Shown here: in pieces, positions 34,189 through 40,202 of the stretch
How the letters are laid out: every line of letters begins with the position of its first letter
Position numbering within the stretch: position 1 is the stretch's first letter
NCBI GenBank assembly: GCA_028285525.1
Contig: JANQOZ010000007.1
Coordinates: 61,365 to 125,364, forward strand
Source: Lysobacterales bacterium
GTDB lineage: Bacteria; Pseudomonadota; Gammaproteobacteria; Xanthomonadales; SZUA-38
Direction of reading: 5' to 3'
DNA: 64,000 bases
The notes under the pieces: model-generated
What the model was told of the DNA's origin: nothing
What the model saw: only the letters and a program-made list of their open reading frames with translations
Databases searched by the model: none
Program-made: the position numbers and the translations under genes

Positions 34189-35591
34189 TTACTAGACACG
34201 TCGACGTGGCGGTCATCGGCGCTGGGTCAGCAGGCCTGCGCGCCTACCGGGCCGCGAAAAAGGAGACCGCGAACGTGGTACTCATCGAGGGTGGTCCTTA
34301 CGGCACCACCTGTGCCCGCGTGGGATGTATGCCGAGCAAGCTGCTGATCGCCGCGGCGGAGGCCGCGCACGGTGCAGCCGACGCTCACCGATTCGGGATC
34401 GACGTTGAAGGGATTACGGTGAACGGCCGCGCGGTCATGGATCGCGTCCGCCGGGAGCGCGATCGCTTTGTCGGCTTTGTTGTGGAGGGCACTGAGAGGA
34501 TCCCTCGCGAGGACCGGCTTCGCGGCTACGCGCGGTTTGTCGATGACCATGAGCTCATCGTGGATGACCACACGTCCATCATCGCCGATCGAGTGGTAAT
34601 CGCCACCGGCTCCCGGGCAACGTATCCGAACAGCTGGGAAAACCTGGGCGATCGTTTGATCGTCAACGACGACATCTTCGACTGGGAGAATCTGCCCGGC
34701 TCCGTGGCCGTCTTCGGACCCGGCGTTATCGGGCTGGAGCTCGGTCAGGCGCTGGCGAGACTGGGTGTTGAGGTCCGACTATTCGGACTCAGCGGGCGGG
34801 TTGGTCCGCTGTCGGACCCACAGGTCATGGCGGCGGCGCGCGACGCTTATCAAGCGGAGTTCCACCTCGACCCCGAGGTCACCGTGACTGGTTTGGAGCG
34901 GACAGACGCCGGGGTGGCGATCGACTATGTCGGCAGAGACGGGACACCTGAGTCCGCGGTCGTGGATTTTGTCGTCGCGGCAACGGGGCGCACGCCCAAC
35001 GTCGATAAGCTTGGGCTGGAAAACACCAGCCTGCCCCTGGATGAGCGCGGCGTACCGGTGTTCGATCCGGCGACGATGCAGGTTGGGCAGTCGCATGTTT
35101 TTATCGCCGGTGACGTGGACAACGACCGTCCGCTGCTGCACGAGGCGGCTGACGAGGGCGACATCGCCGGACGCAACGCGGGACGCTTCCCGGCGGTTGA
35201 ACCGGGTGCACGCCGCTCACCGCTGGCGGTGGTCTTTTCAGACCCGCAGATCGCGATGGTCGGCGCCCGTTTTGCGGACCTTGACGAGCGAGACTTGGCG
35301 ATCGGCGAAGTGTCTTTCGAGGACCAGGGCCGCGCCCGCGTCATGCTCAAGAACCAGGGTCTTCTGCGTGTGTATGCCGACAGCAGCACGGGTCGTTTTC
35401 TCGGCGCGGAAATGGTGGGCCCGCGTGCTGAACACATCGGGCATCTGCTGGCCTGGGCTCACCAGGCAGGCCTGACGATTGCGGAGATGCTGGAGATGCC
35501 GTTCTATCATCCGGTGATCGAGGAAGGTCTGAGAACCGCTCTTCGCGAAGCGCAAAAAGGCGTCGGACGCTGCCTGCAGCTAACAGCCTAG
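34185..35591 (+). CDS. Dihydrolipoyl dehydrogenase-like disulfide oxidoreductase
   Basis: A 468-residue FAD/NAD flavoprotein of the class I pyridine-nucleotide-disulfide family. FAD motif IGAGSAGLRAYRAA, redox disulfide C43-C48 in TTCARVGCMPSK, NAD motif VFGPGVIGLELGQ and the C-terminal His-Glu pair in FYHPVIEEGLRTALR (the usual HPxxxE). It is not next to a dehydrogenase complex and its short C-terminal end, without the lipoamide-type ending, suggests a stand-alone disulfide reductase. The tie to a glutaredoxin gene by overlap implies a redox-repair function, for example a glutathione or protein disulfide reductase. Substrate not decided. Confidence 0.85.
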   Translation: MITRHVDVAVIGAGSAGLRAYRAAKKETANVVLIEGGPYGTTCARVGCMPSKLLIAAAEAAHGAADAHRFGIDVEGITVNGRAVMDRVRRERDRFVGFVVEGTERIPREDRLRGYARFVDDHELIVDDHTSIIADRVVIATGSRATYPNSWENLGDRLIVNDDIFDWENLPGSVAVFGPGVIGLELGQALARLGVEVRLFGLSGRVGPLSDPQVMAAARDAYQAEFHLDPEVTVTGLERTDAGVAIDYVGRDGTPESAVVDFVVAATGRTPNVDKLGLENTSLPLDERGVPVFDPATMQVGQSHVFIAGDVDNDRPLLHEAADEGDIAGRNAGRFPAVEPGARRSPLAVVFSDPQIAMVGARFADLDERDLAIGEVSFEDQGRARVMLKNQGLLRVYADSSTGRFLGAEMVGPRAEHIGHLLAWAHQAGLTIAEMLEMPFYHPVIEEGLRTALREAQKGVGRCLQLTA

Positions 35592-35603
35592 GAGTGAAAA
35601 CGG

Positions 35604-35626
35604 GGCGCCGGCGTGATTCCGGCGCC
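35604..35626 (+). terminator. Probable intrinsic terminator
   Basis: Perfect 8-bp stem GGCGCCGG / CCGGCGCC with a 7-base loop, followed by TCGCTTTG, 13 bases after the flavoprotein stop. Confidence 0.6.
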
Positions 35627-35699
35627 TCGCTTTGTCCTCAGCCTGGCCGCCGCATTTCTGCCTGCGGCTATACTGGCGGCGCCATGATCGAACGCCGCC

Positions 35700-36068
35700 A
35701 TGACGCCTGACAGCATTTCTGCACGCATCAAACACGCGCGAGTTGTTGCGGGTCTGTCGCCTCAGGAAATGCGGGAGAAGCTCCGCAGTCTCGGGCTCAA
35801 ATACAGCCAGGGCGGCTGGCATCGCGTCGAAAATACCGAGCCCACCAACCCCAACCTCGAGCTCATCAAGGCCATCAGCCGCGTCACCGGCGTATCCCCT
35901 GGGTGGCTGCTGTTCGGCGAGGGTGAGGCCATGATGGCTGACGCCGGGGTGGCGATCCGCCGCCAGGTGATCGATGCCATCGAGGTGATGGGGTCGACGC
36001 TTCGGATGACCAGGCGCCAGGCCGACAGTTTCAGCCGGCTGATTCAGTCACTGCGCAACAGCAGCTGA
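35700..36068 (+). CDS. XRE-family helix-turn-helix regulator
   Basis: A 122-residue protein with an N-terminal XRE/Cro-type HTH (about 8-66, KHARVVAGLSPQEMREKLRSL, then NPNLELIKAISRVTGVSPGWLLFGEG) and a C-terminal helical tail (about 75-122) for dimerisation or contacts. The TATACT -10 element (35669-35674) is followed by a 7-bp inverted repeat (GGCGGCG, 35675-35681; CGCCGCC, 35693-35699) that ends exactly at the ATG, so the leader can form a hairpin over the start region. Two tandem TGAA-N6-TTCA palindromes overlap its stop codon and precede the promoter at 36110, so it likely controls the downstream RNA-repair island. It starts the island described here. Confidence 0.85.
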   Translation: MTPDSISARIKHARVVAGLSPQEMREKLRSLGLKYSQGGWHRVENTEPTNPNLELIKAISRVTGVSPGWLLFGEGEAMMADAGVAIRRQVIDAIEVMGSTLRMTRRQADSFSRLIQSLRNSS

Positions 36069-36100
36069 ATCTTTTTTCACTTCATCTGAACTTTTTTTCA
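36066..36100 (+). promoter_or_regulatory. Tandem 14-bp palindromes, candidate operator
   Basis: TGAA-N6-TTCA at 36066-36079 and again at 36087-36100, exactly 21 bp (two helical turns) apart. The second ends 9 bases before the -35 element at 36110. The spacing places them about 51 and 72 bases upstream of the expected transcript start, so an activator position is plausible. The first overlaps the stop codon of the XRE gene. Confidence 0.6.
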
Positions 36101-36109
36101 TTCCAGCTG

Positions 36110-36137
36110 TTGACACGGCAAATAGCCGGCGTAGAAT
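36110..36137 (+). promoter_or_regulatory. Strong sigma-70 promoter of the RNA-repair island
   Basis: TTGACA (36110-36115), 16-base spacer, TAGAAT (36132-36137). Transcription would begin at about 36144-36146, coinciding with the ATG of the leader reading frame at 36146. Confidence 0.75.
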
Positions 36138-36145
36138 CCGCCGCC

Positions 36146-36295
36146 ATGAATTCCATATTTACCCAAAAACGCGCCGAAAGCGCGGCCAGCAATCGCGTAC
36201 TTCGCGATGCGGCCGGCGCTGCCTGCATGTCCCTACGGGACAAGCAGATTTCGCTGCGTTTTGACCAGCCCGTGAGGCTGGAAACGATGCGGTAG
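36146..36295 (+). CDS. Possible 49-residue leader peptide
   Basis: A frame from ATG 36146 to TAG 36293-36295 would code MNSIFTQKRAESAASNRV and on to RLETMR. The ATG falls at the predicted transcript start, so it would be translated from a leaderless message; no SD precedes it. The stop lies directly before the first pairing segment (36296) of the attenuator-like structure. Eight arginines and the codons ATA, CTA, AGG and CGG near the end are suited to stalling when charged tRNA is scarce. It might be a non-coding coincidence inside a structured RNA. Confidence 0.3.
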   Translation: MNSIFTQKRAESAASNRVLRDAAGAACMSLRDKQISLRFDQPVRLETMR

Positions 36296-36356
36296 CCTTC
36301 CGAACAACGGGTTGGAAGGCTGCGCAAGCAGAACCTTCCGACCAGTGAGCGAAAGG

Positions 36357-36388
36357 CCCTGGTTGGTTCTGCCCTCCAGGGTTTTTTT
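36357..36388 (+). terminator. Intrinsic terminator at the end of the leader
   Basis: CCCTGG (36357-36362) and CCAGGG (36376-36381) followed by seven T residues (36382-36388). It would separate the leader from the tRNA-like and rtcB genes unless the antiterminator forms. Confidence 0.75.
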
Positions 36389-36401
36389 GTGCCCGGAGTA
36401 A

Positions 36402-36416
36402 GGCTCTTTGACAATT
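36402..36416 (+). promoter_or_regulatory. boxA-like antitermination element
   Basis: GGCTCTTTGACAATT closely matches the boxA core of ribosomal RNA leaders (GCTCTTTAACAATT; one internal difference over the 14-base core), the NusB/NusE binding site. An inverted repeat ATCAGCG/CGCTGAT (about 36428-36450) follows, as in nut-like sites. It lies after the leader terminator and before structural RNA genes, where an antitermination element would be useful. The TTGACA inside it is not a good promoter because no -10 is at the right distance. Confidence 0.5.
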
Positions 36417-36486
36417 AGACGAACACCATCAGCGGCTTAGTTCGCTGATAAATAACGCTTTTTGTGGCGCAAGCCACGAAAGGTGA

Positions 36487-36562
36487 TGGCGCGTAGTTCA
36501 GCTAGAGACGACGCCCGGATCTGACCCGGGAGACGCAGGTGCAAATCCTGCCGCGCCCTCCA
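36487..36562 (+). tRNA. Aberrant tRNA-like gene, anticodon CTG (Gln-like)
   Basis: A 76-base cloverleaf: acceptor 6 of 7 bp paired (first pair T-C mismatched), anticodon stem CCCGG/CCGGG around loop ATCTGAC (36519-36525, anticodon CTG at 36521-36523), T-stem GCAGG/CCTGC, encoded CCA. Odd features: the D-stem is weak, the D-loop lacks the conserved G18-G19, and the T-loop is TGCAAAT rather than TTC..., so the G18/psi55 and G19/C56 contacts would be lost. It has the shape of a tRNA but is unlikely to be a normal translating one. Confidence 0.7.
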
Positions 36563-37298
36563 TTTTTGTCGTGTCGCGCCCCGCGACACGCGGACGGCCT
36601 GGCGTCGACAGCCGCTCAACCGCGGTCAAAGGCGGGCTCCTGCAGCCCGCCGCCCGAAACTTCGGGTCATTCCAGGCAGGCTCGGTCTCCCAAGTTGTCG
36701 GCGCGAACGGCAATAGCGGTCAAGCAGAGCGCGGAAGTAGTTTGGCTCACGCACCGGGATGCCGGGAATGCGGGTCAACGAAAGATCAGGTGGTGCTGGA
36801 ACCCGCGCATACCGCCCTGCGTCCCGCGAGAGAAAACGAGTAGTGCGCGCGTGCGAGCCGTTGCGGGCGAGTGCGTGGGTGCAGGATCCGGAAAGGATGC
36901 GGTCTGGCGCCGCGGTCTCCGGATTCAGGTCGTCATTCCGGCAGGAGAGCGACCAACCATGCCGTGTTGTATTTCTTGAGAAGCAACGCGATTGCCCCCG
37001 GCGCAGGTCAGCGGGCGAACCGCTTTACACCGACAGTGGCTTAACTCTGGCCCCCAAGAGGGGAAGCCGGAGATCCGTCATGCCGACGGATTTGGTGATC
37101 CTGGATTGCCGAGTAGGTGTAGGGGACGAGTGACTCGCCGCACTCCAAAAAGGCAGCCACCACCATCGACGCAGGCGCGTGGACAAGAGCGGTAACCGAT
37201 TCATCGGGTACGCCGCTCGAACGGATGGTGAACCCGCGGATCAACAAGGCCTAGTCTCAGCCGGTGATGCGCATAGCGAATGGCTTCGCTGTTTTTCT
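36563..37298 (+). other. Non-coding, hairpin-rich 736-base stretch
   Basis: No convincing protein: the open frames here are arginine- and alanine-rich shadows of GC composition. Visible structure: GTGTCGCG/CGCGACAC (about 36570-36588), GGCGGGCT/AGCCCGCC (36631-36651), TCCGTC/GACGGA (about 37075-37090), GGCTT..AAGCC enclosing CCCC/GGGG (about 37039-37069), and GAGCGG/CCGCTC (about 37187-37219). Several GGTCATTCC- or GGTC-like pieces recall tRNA T-arms, and GCGGAAGTAGTT (36731-36742) equals the 5' end of many tRNA-Gly genes, so decayed tRNA-like units are possible. I cannot show any complete one. Confidence 0.5.
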
Positions 37299-37374
37299 GC
37301 GGTACTGGCCTAACGGACAAGGCACCCGGCTGTCGACCGGGCGATTGCCGGTTCAAATCCGGCGTACCGCGCCA
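37299..37374 (+). tRNA. tRNA-Asp (GTC)
   Basis: A complete 76-base cloverleaf: acceptor GCGGTAC/GTACCGC, D-arm GCC...GGC with GG in the loop, anticodon stem CCCGG/CCGGG with loop CTGTCGA and anticodon GTC at 37332-37334, T-arm GCCGG-TTCAAAT-CCGGC, discriminator G, encoded CCA. All seven acceptor pairs are Watson-Crick. The 3-bp D-stem and acceptor differ from usual bacterial tRNA-Asp, and C38 is replaced by A, so it is a divergent isoacceptor. It ends one base before the tRNA-Lys. Confidence 0.88.
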
Positions 37375-37375
37375 A

Positions 37376-37450
37376 GGGTCTTTGGCAGAGTGGTCATGCA
37401 GCGGACTCTTAATCCGCACCACGAAGGTTCGAGTCCTTCAGGACCCACCA
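37376..37450 (+). tRNA. tRNA-Lys (CTT)
   Basis: A complete 75-base cloverleaf: acceptor GGGTCTT/AGGACCC (one G-T pair), D-arm GCA...TGC, anticodon stem GCGGA/TCCGC with loop CTCTTAA, anticodon CTT at 37408-37410, T-arm GAAGG-TTCGAGT-CCTTC, discriminator A and CCA. It starts one base after the CCA of tRNA-Asp, and rtcB begins 73 bases later, so the three are probably on one transcript. Confidence 0.9.
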
Positions 37451-37523
37451 AATTCACGGCCAGCGCGTGCGGGCCCAGTTCGCCGCGCTGGCATCTCTTT
37501 TAACTAAACGTATGGAGGCTCCC

Positions 37524-38723
37524 ATGGGCATTCAAATGACCATCAACAAAGGTCGTGTCCCAGTCCACGTCTGGACCCGGGATATCGACTCCAAGGCGAT
37601 CGATCAGCTGACCAATATCGCGCAGCTGCCGTTCGTCAAAGGCCACGTGGCGGCCATGCCGGATGTTCACGTCGGTCTGGGGGCCACCGTTGGTTCGGTG
37701 ATCCCCACCGTCAAGGCGATCATTCCCGCCAGCGTGGGCGTGGACATCGGCTGCGGCATGATGGCCGCGCGGCTGACGCTGCCGGCCCATCAGCTGCCGG
37801 ACAGCCTCGGTGCGGTTCGAAGCGCCATCGAGGCAAAGGTGCCGGTGGGCTTCAACCTGCACAGCCTGGAAAACGCCTGCAGCGACGGGGTGAAGAAGGT
37901 GAAAGACGGTCACGACCGGATCACCGAAAAGCACCCCAAGCTGGCTGAACGGGCCCGGCGCGGCAAGCCGTGGAAGTGGGCCCGGCAGATCGGCACGCTG
38001 GGCGGCGGCAACCACTTCATCGAGCTGTGCCTGGATCAGGATCAGCGGGTGTGGGTGATGCTGCACTCAGGGTCCCGGGGCGTGGGCAACGAAATCGGCC
38101 GGTACTTCATTTCCATGGCCAAGGAAGAAATGCTGCGCAAGGATGTGCGGCTGCCGGACAAAGACCTGGCGTACCTCGAAGAAGGTTCACAGAGCTTCAG
38201 CGACTACGTTGAGGCGGTGGACTGGGCCCAGGACTACGCGATGGAGAACCGGCGTCAGATGATGCGTCTGGTGCTGGAAGCGCTCGCGGAACAGCTGCCG
38301 GAGTTTTCGGTCACCGACCAGGCCATCAACTGTCACCACAACTACATCGCACGGGAAGTGCACTTTGGTGAGCACGTTTACGTGACGCGGAAGGGCGCGA
38401 TCCGGGCCGGGAAGGACGAACTGGGCATTATCCCCGGCTCTATGGGGGCCCGGTCGTACATTGTCCGCGGCAAAGGCAACGGCGAGTCATTGCACTCCTG
38501 CGCCCACGGTGCGGGACGAAAGATGTCTCGTACGGAAGCCAAGCGGCGGTTCACCCGGGCCGACCTGATCGATCAGACGAAGGGCGTTGAATGCCGGAAG
38601 GACAAGGGCGTGATTGACGAAGCGCCCGGCGCCTACAAGGACATCGACGCCGTGATGAGCAATCAGGAAGACCTGGTGGAAGTGGTCCACACCCTGAAAC
38701 AGGTGGTCTGCGTCAAAGGCTGA
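37524..38723 (+). CDS. rtcB: RtcB RNA ligase
   Basis: A 399-residue RtcB-family 3'-phosphate/5'-OH RNA ligase. Start at the ATG behind GGAGGCTCCC. Metal and catalytic residues align with the family: D74 and C77 in VGVDIGCGM, H164 in GGGNHF, H181 in HSGSRG, H271/H272 in NCHHNY, and the guanylylated H328 in HGAGR. RtcB joins RNA ends carrying 2',3'-cyclic phosphate or 3'-phosphate to 5'-OH, the product of tRNA anticodon nucleases and splicing endonucleases, in the cytoplasm. Unlike typical rtcBA operons there is no RtcA cyclase, RtcR activator or archease next to it; instead it sits among tRNA-like genes and a slipin. A perfect terminator follows. Confidence 0.95.
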   Translation: MGIQMTINKGRVPVHVWTRDIDSKAIDQLTNIAQLPFVKGHVAAMPDVHVGLGATVGSVIPTVKAIIPASVGVDIGCGMMAARLTLPAHQLPDSLGAVRSAIEAKVPVGFNLHSLENACSDGVKKVKDGHDRITEKHPKLAERARRGKPWKWARQIGTLGGGNHFIELCLDQDQRVWVMLHSGSRGVGNEIGRYFISMAKEEMLRKDVRLPDKDLAYLEEGSQSFSDYVEAVDWAQDYAMENRRQMMRLVLEALAEQLPEFSVTDQAINCHHNYIAREVHFGEHVYVTRKGAIRAGKDELGIIPGSMGARSYIVRGKGNGESLHSCAHGAGRKMSRTEAKRRFTRADLIDQTKGVECRKDKGVIDEAPGAYKDIDAVMSNQEDLVEVVHTLKQVVCVKG

Positions 38724-38740
38724 CCCGCAGCCATAACCCA

Positions 38741-38769
38741 GGGGCGGGTTATCCCGCCCCCATTTTTTT
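38741..38769 (+). terminator. Intrinsic terminator after rtcB
   Basis: GGGGCGGG (38741-38748), loop TTAT, CCCGCCCC (38753-38760), then CA and seven T residues (38763-38769). Confidence 0.85.
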
Positions 38770-38800
38770 CTCGCCGTAATTTTTTGACTAGGAGAGGCCT

Positions 38801-38992
38801 ATGAATAGCCCGACAAGCAAGGCGCCCGCCGGCCGCGCCCCCCAAGGCCTGCGATCTCTACAACCGTTGAAATCAAACTCTCGATGGAGAACATCATGGA
38901 CAAAAGACTCGTCCAGGAGTTTGTGCAATGTGAGGCCGGACGCCGCCGCTGTTTCCGCTACTTCAAGGGCCGCTATGCGCTCCTGCTGCTGA
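38801..38992 (+). CDS. Possible 63-residue upstream reading frame
   Basis: An ATG with a good SD (AGGAGAGGCCT) opens a 63-codon frame that overlaps, in another frame, the first ~97 bases of the gene at 38896. The peptide is serine-, arginine- and alanine-rich with no domain. It may couple translation into the downstream gene rather than make a functional protein. It directly follows the rtcB terminator, so a second promoter or read-through is needed. Confidence 0.3.
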   Translation: MNSPTSKAPAGRAPQGLRSLQPLKSNSRWRTSWTKDSSRSLCNVRPDAAAVSATSRAAMRSCC

Positions 38993-39810
38993 AACACGTG
39001 CTCGGCCGCGGCCGCAGCATCGCTGAACTCCGTTTATCCCCGTTTCATCAGCTTCTGCAGAAGCCTGCCGTGAAGACGGTTCTCAAGTGGGCCGGCAGCG
39101 GCCTGCTCACGCCGGAGCTGCTCGATTTTGCCTGGCACGACCCGGTCCTGGACTTCGTGATCTCGTTCAGCCACTTCAGCGGCTGGTGCCAAACCAGTCG
39201 ACGCGGCGCCAACCTGGTGATTCAGCTGAACTTCAGCCGCAGCCAGCAGCGCCGCTATGAACGGCTTATGCGCCCGCAGGAACATGGTGCGCTGCAGCTA
39301 TGGGGCCACCCTGTTGATCGGGTGTCGCGGGAGACGCTGGCGTGGGTCAGAGTCGACCTGGACCTGGACGATGAGGAAGCCCTTATCGAAGAGGTGCAGG
39401 GGGACTGGCTGCGCGAGGTAGATTCGCTGGTGCGGGCCTACCGCAACGCCGCTGAAGACGACCCGGTGTACCTGGGATTCCACACGACGGTGGGCGCACT
39501 GCGTCGCTATCACGCGGCCCTGGAGCCCTATCGTCAGCTGTGGGCCGAGGCCGCGCTGGCCGCAGCGCTGGAGTATCTGCTCGGCGACCTCGGCATTCGC
39601 CGGGTGTTCTACCACCAGTTCAAAACCGGCTGTGAGCTGAAACGGATCGATCGACACCACGCGCCGCCCATGTCGCTCTACACCGACCTGCCGCGTCGAT
39701 TCTGCATGCAGGCCACCGATGAGGGGCCGCAGTTTCTGATGCGTCAGCGCAAGCTGAGGCGGCGACTCGCGGGTGCTTCTGCACCCATCTTTTTTCAATT
39801 GAGCCCCTAG
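38896..39810 (+). CDS. Unknown protein of the RtcB/slipin island
   Basis: A 304-residue protein I do not recognise. The ATG at 38896 is preferred over 38884 because GGAG lies six bases before it. It is soluble, without signal peptide or membrane segment, and basic at both ends (AGRRRCFRYFKGRYALL; RQRKLRRRLAG). Middle segments alternate beta-strands and helices (DPVYLGFHTTVGALRRYH; YLLGDLGIRRVFYHQFKTG), with conserved-looking aromatic and His residues (RIDRHHAPP). A nucleic-acid-binding or modifying role is suggested only by charge and by its neighbours (RtcB, tRNA-like genes, slipin). It is followed 15 bases later by the 54-residue gene. Confidence 0.7.
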   Translation: MDKRLVQEFVQCEAGRRRCFRYFKGRYALLLLKHVLGRGRSIAELRLSPFHQLLQKPAVKTVLKWAGSGLLTPELLDFAWHDPVLDFVISFSHFSGWCQTSRRGANLVIQLNFSRSQQRRYERLMRPQEHGALQLWGHPVDRVSRETLAWVRVDLDLDDEEALIEEVQGDWLREVDSLVRAYRNAAEDDPVYLGFHTTVGALRRYHAALEPYRQLWAEAALAAALEYLLGDLGIRRVFYHQFKTGCELKRIDRHHAPPMSLYTDLPRRFCMQATDEGPQFLMRQRKLRRRLAGASAPIFFQLSP

Positions 39811-39825
39811 GGCCAAGGAGGAAAC

Positions 39826-39990
39826 ATGCCTGGTAATCCGATCGCCAGAAATCCTCTCCTGCGTAAAGGTGGTGTCCATCAGCGGGCTCGCTCCGGCGAG
39901 CGCCAGATCTATGGCTCCATCCTTCGCAGCGCGGTGGATGAATGGTTAAAAGATTATGCCGAGCGGTCTCGCGGCCGCTCGAAACGATAA
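39826..39990 (+). CDS. 54-residue basic small protein
   Basis: A short frame with a strong SD (AAGGAGG, five bases before the ATG). The product is very basic (about 14 Arg/Lys in 54), beginning MPGNPIARNPLLRKGG and ending AERSRGRSKR, with a central amphipathic helix (ILRSAVDEWLKDYAERS). No family recognised. Length, charge and position suggest an RNA-binding accessory or an RNA-protein particle subunit. A 10-bp hairpin (39992-40015) follows immediately after the stop, before the tRNA-like pair. Confidence 0.6.
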   Translation: MPGNPIARNPLLRKGGVHQRARSGERQIYGSILRSAVDEWLKDYAERSRGRSKR

Positions 39991-39991
39991 C

Positions 39992-40015
39992 GGAAGGGTG
40001 GTGCGCCACCCTTCC
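39992..40015 (+). other. Hairpin after the 54-residue gene
   Basis: GGAAGGGTGG (39992-40001), loop TGCG, CCACCCTTCC (40006-40015); perfect 10-bp stem beginning one base after the stop codon. Only CTCTG follows, so it is more likely an RNA-processing or stabilising element than an intrinsic terminator. Confidence 0.6.
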
Positions 40016-40126
40016 CTCTGAACATTTGCTCACCCAACTCAATCAGCGGACTGGGTTCCAAGCGCCCAGCCGGTGCCCAAGGCATTGCCTCACGGGTATG
40101 TCGAGCGACGCGGGTAGCGGATGCTG

Positions 40127-40202
40127 GTTCCTGTAGCTCAGTGGTAGAGCACCTCCGGACGTACGGGGGAGCGCGCAGGTTCGATTCCTGTCAGGGACGC
40201 CA
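40127..40202 (+). tRNA. tRNA-like gene with aberrant anticodon loop
   Basis: A 76-base cloverleaf with normal acceptor (GTTCCTG/CAGGGAC, with G-T pairs), D-arm (GCTC-AGTGGTA-GAGC), T-arm (GCAGG-TTCGATT-CCTGT), discriminator G and CCA. The anticodon loop is 8 bases, GGACGTAC (40157-40164), with no U33, or else a 6-bp stem with a 6-base loop. So no decodable anticodon can be assigned. It may be a mimic, a decoy for an anticodon nuclease, or a damaged tRNA gene. Its CCA overlaps the start of the next one. Confidence 0.75.

Larger units (their letters stand above)
36144..36388 (+). ncRNA. Structured leader RNA with attenuator-like alternative hairpins
   Basis: Between the promoter and a terminator lie about 245 bases rich in perfect hairpins: 36170-36184 (CGCGC/GCGCG, CGAAA loop), 36192-36208 (ATCGCG/CGCGAT), 36223-36247 (CTGC and GTCCC nested), 36265-36281 (CCAGCC/GGCTGG), and 36310-36343 (10 bp plus an inner CTGC-GCAA-GCAG). 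Three pieces near the 3' end are mutually exclusive. CCTTCC (36296-36301) can pair with GGAAGG (36314-36319). GGTTGGAAGG (36310-36319) can instead pair with CCTTCCGACC (36334-36343). CCGACCAG (36338-36345) can pair with CTGGTTGG (36359-36366), which would destroy the terminator stem. That is the logic of a transcription attenuator. An alternative view is that it is an independent small RNA. No Rfam-like family was recognised. Confidence 0.6.

Noticed and set aside
36408..36413. TTGACA as a second promoter
   Set aside because: No -10 element lies 16-18 bases downstream; the hexamer is better explained as part of the boxA-like sequence.
36731..36742. Start of a tRNA-Gly gene (GCGGAAGTAGTT)
   Set aside because: Only 12 bases match; the anticodon arm, T-arm and 3' acceptor strand cannot be found, so no tRNA call is made.
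36539..36979. A 146-codon frame inside the non-coding stretch
   Set aside because: Composition is arbitrary (Ala/Arg/Pro-rich) and it begins inside a tRNA-like gene.
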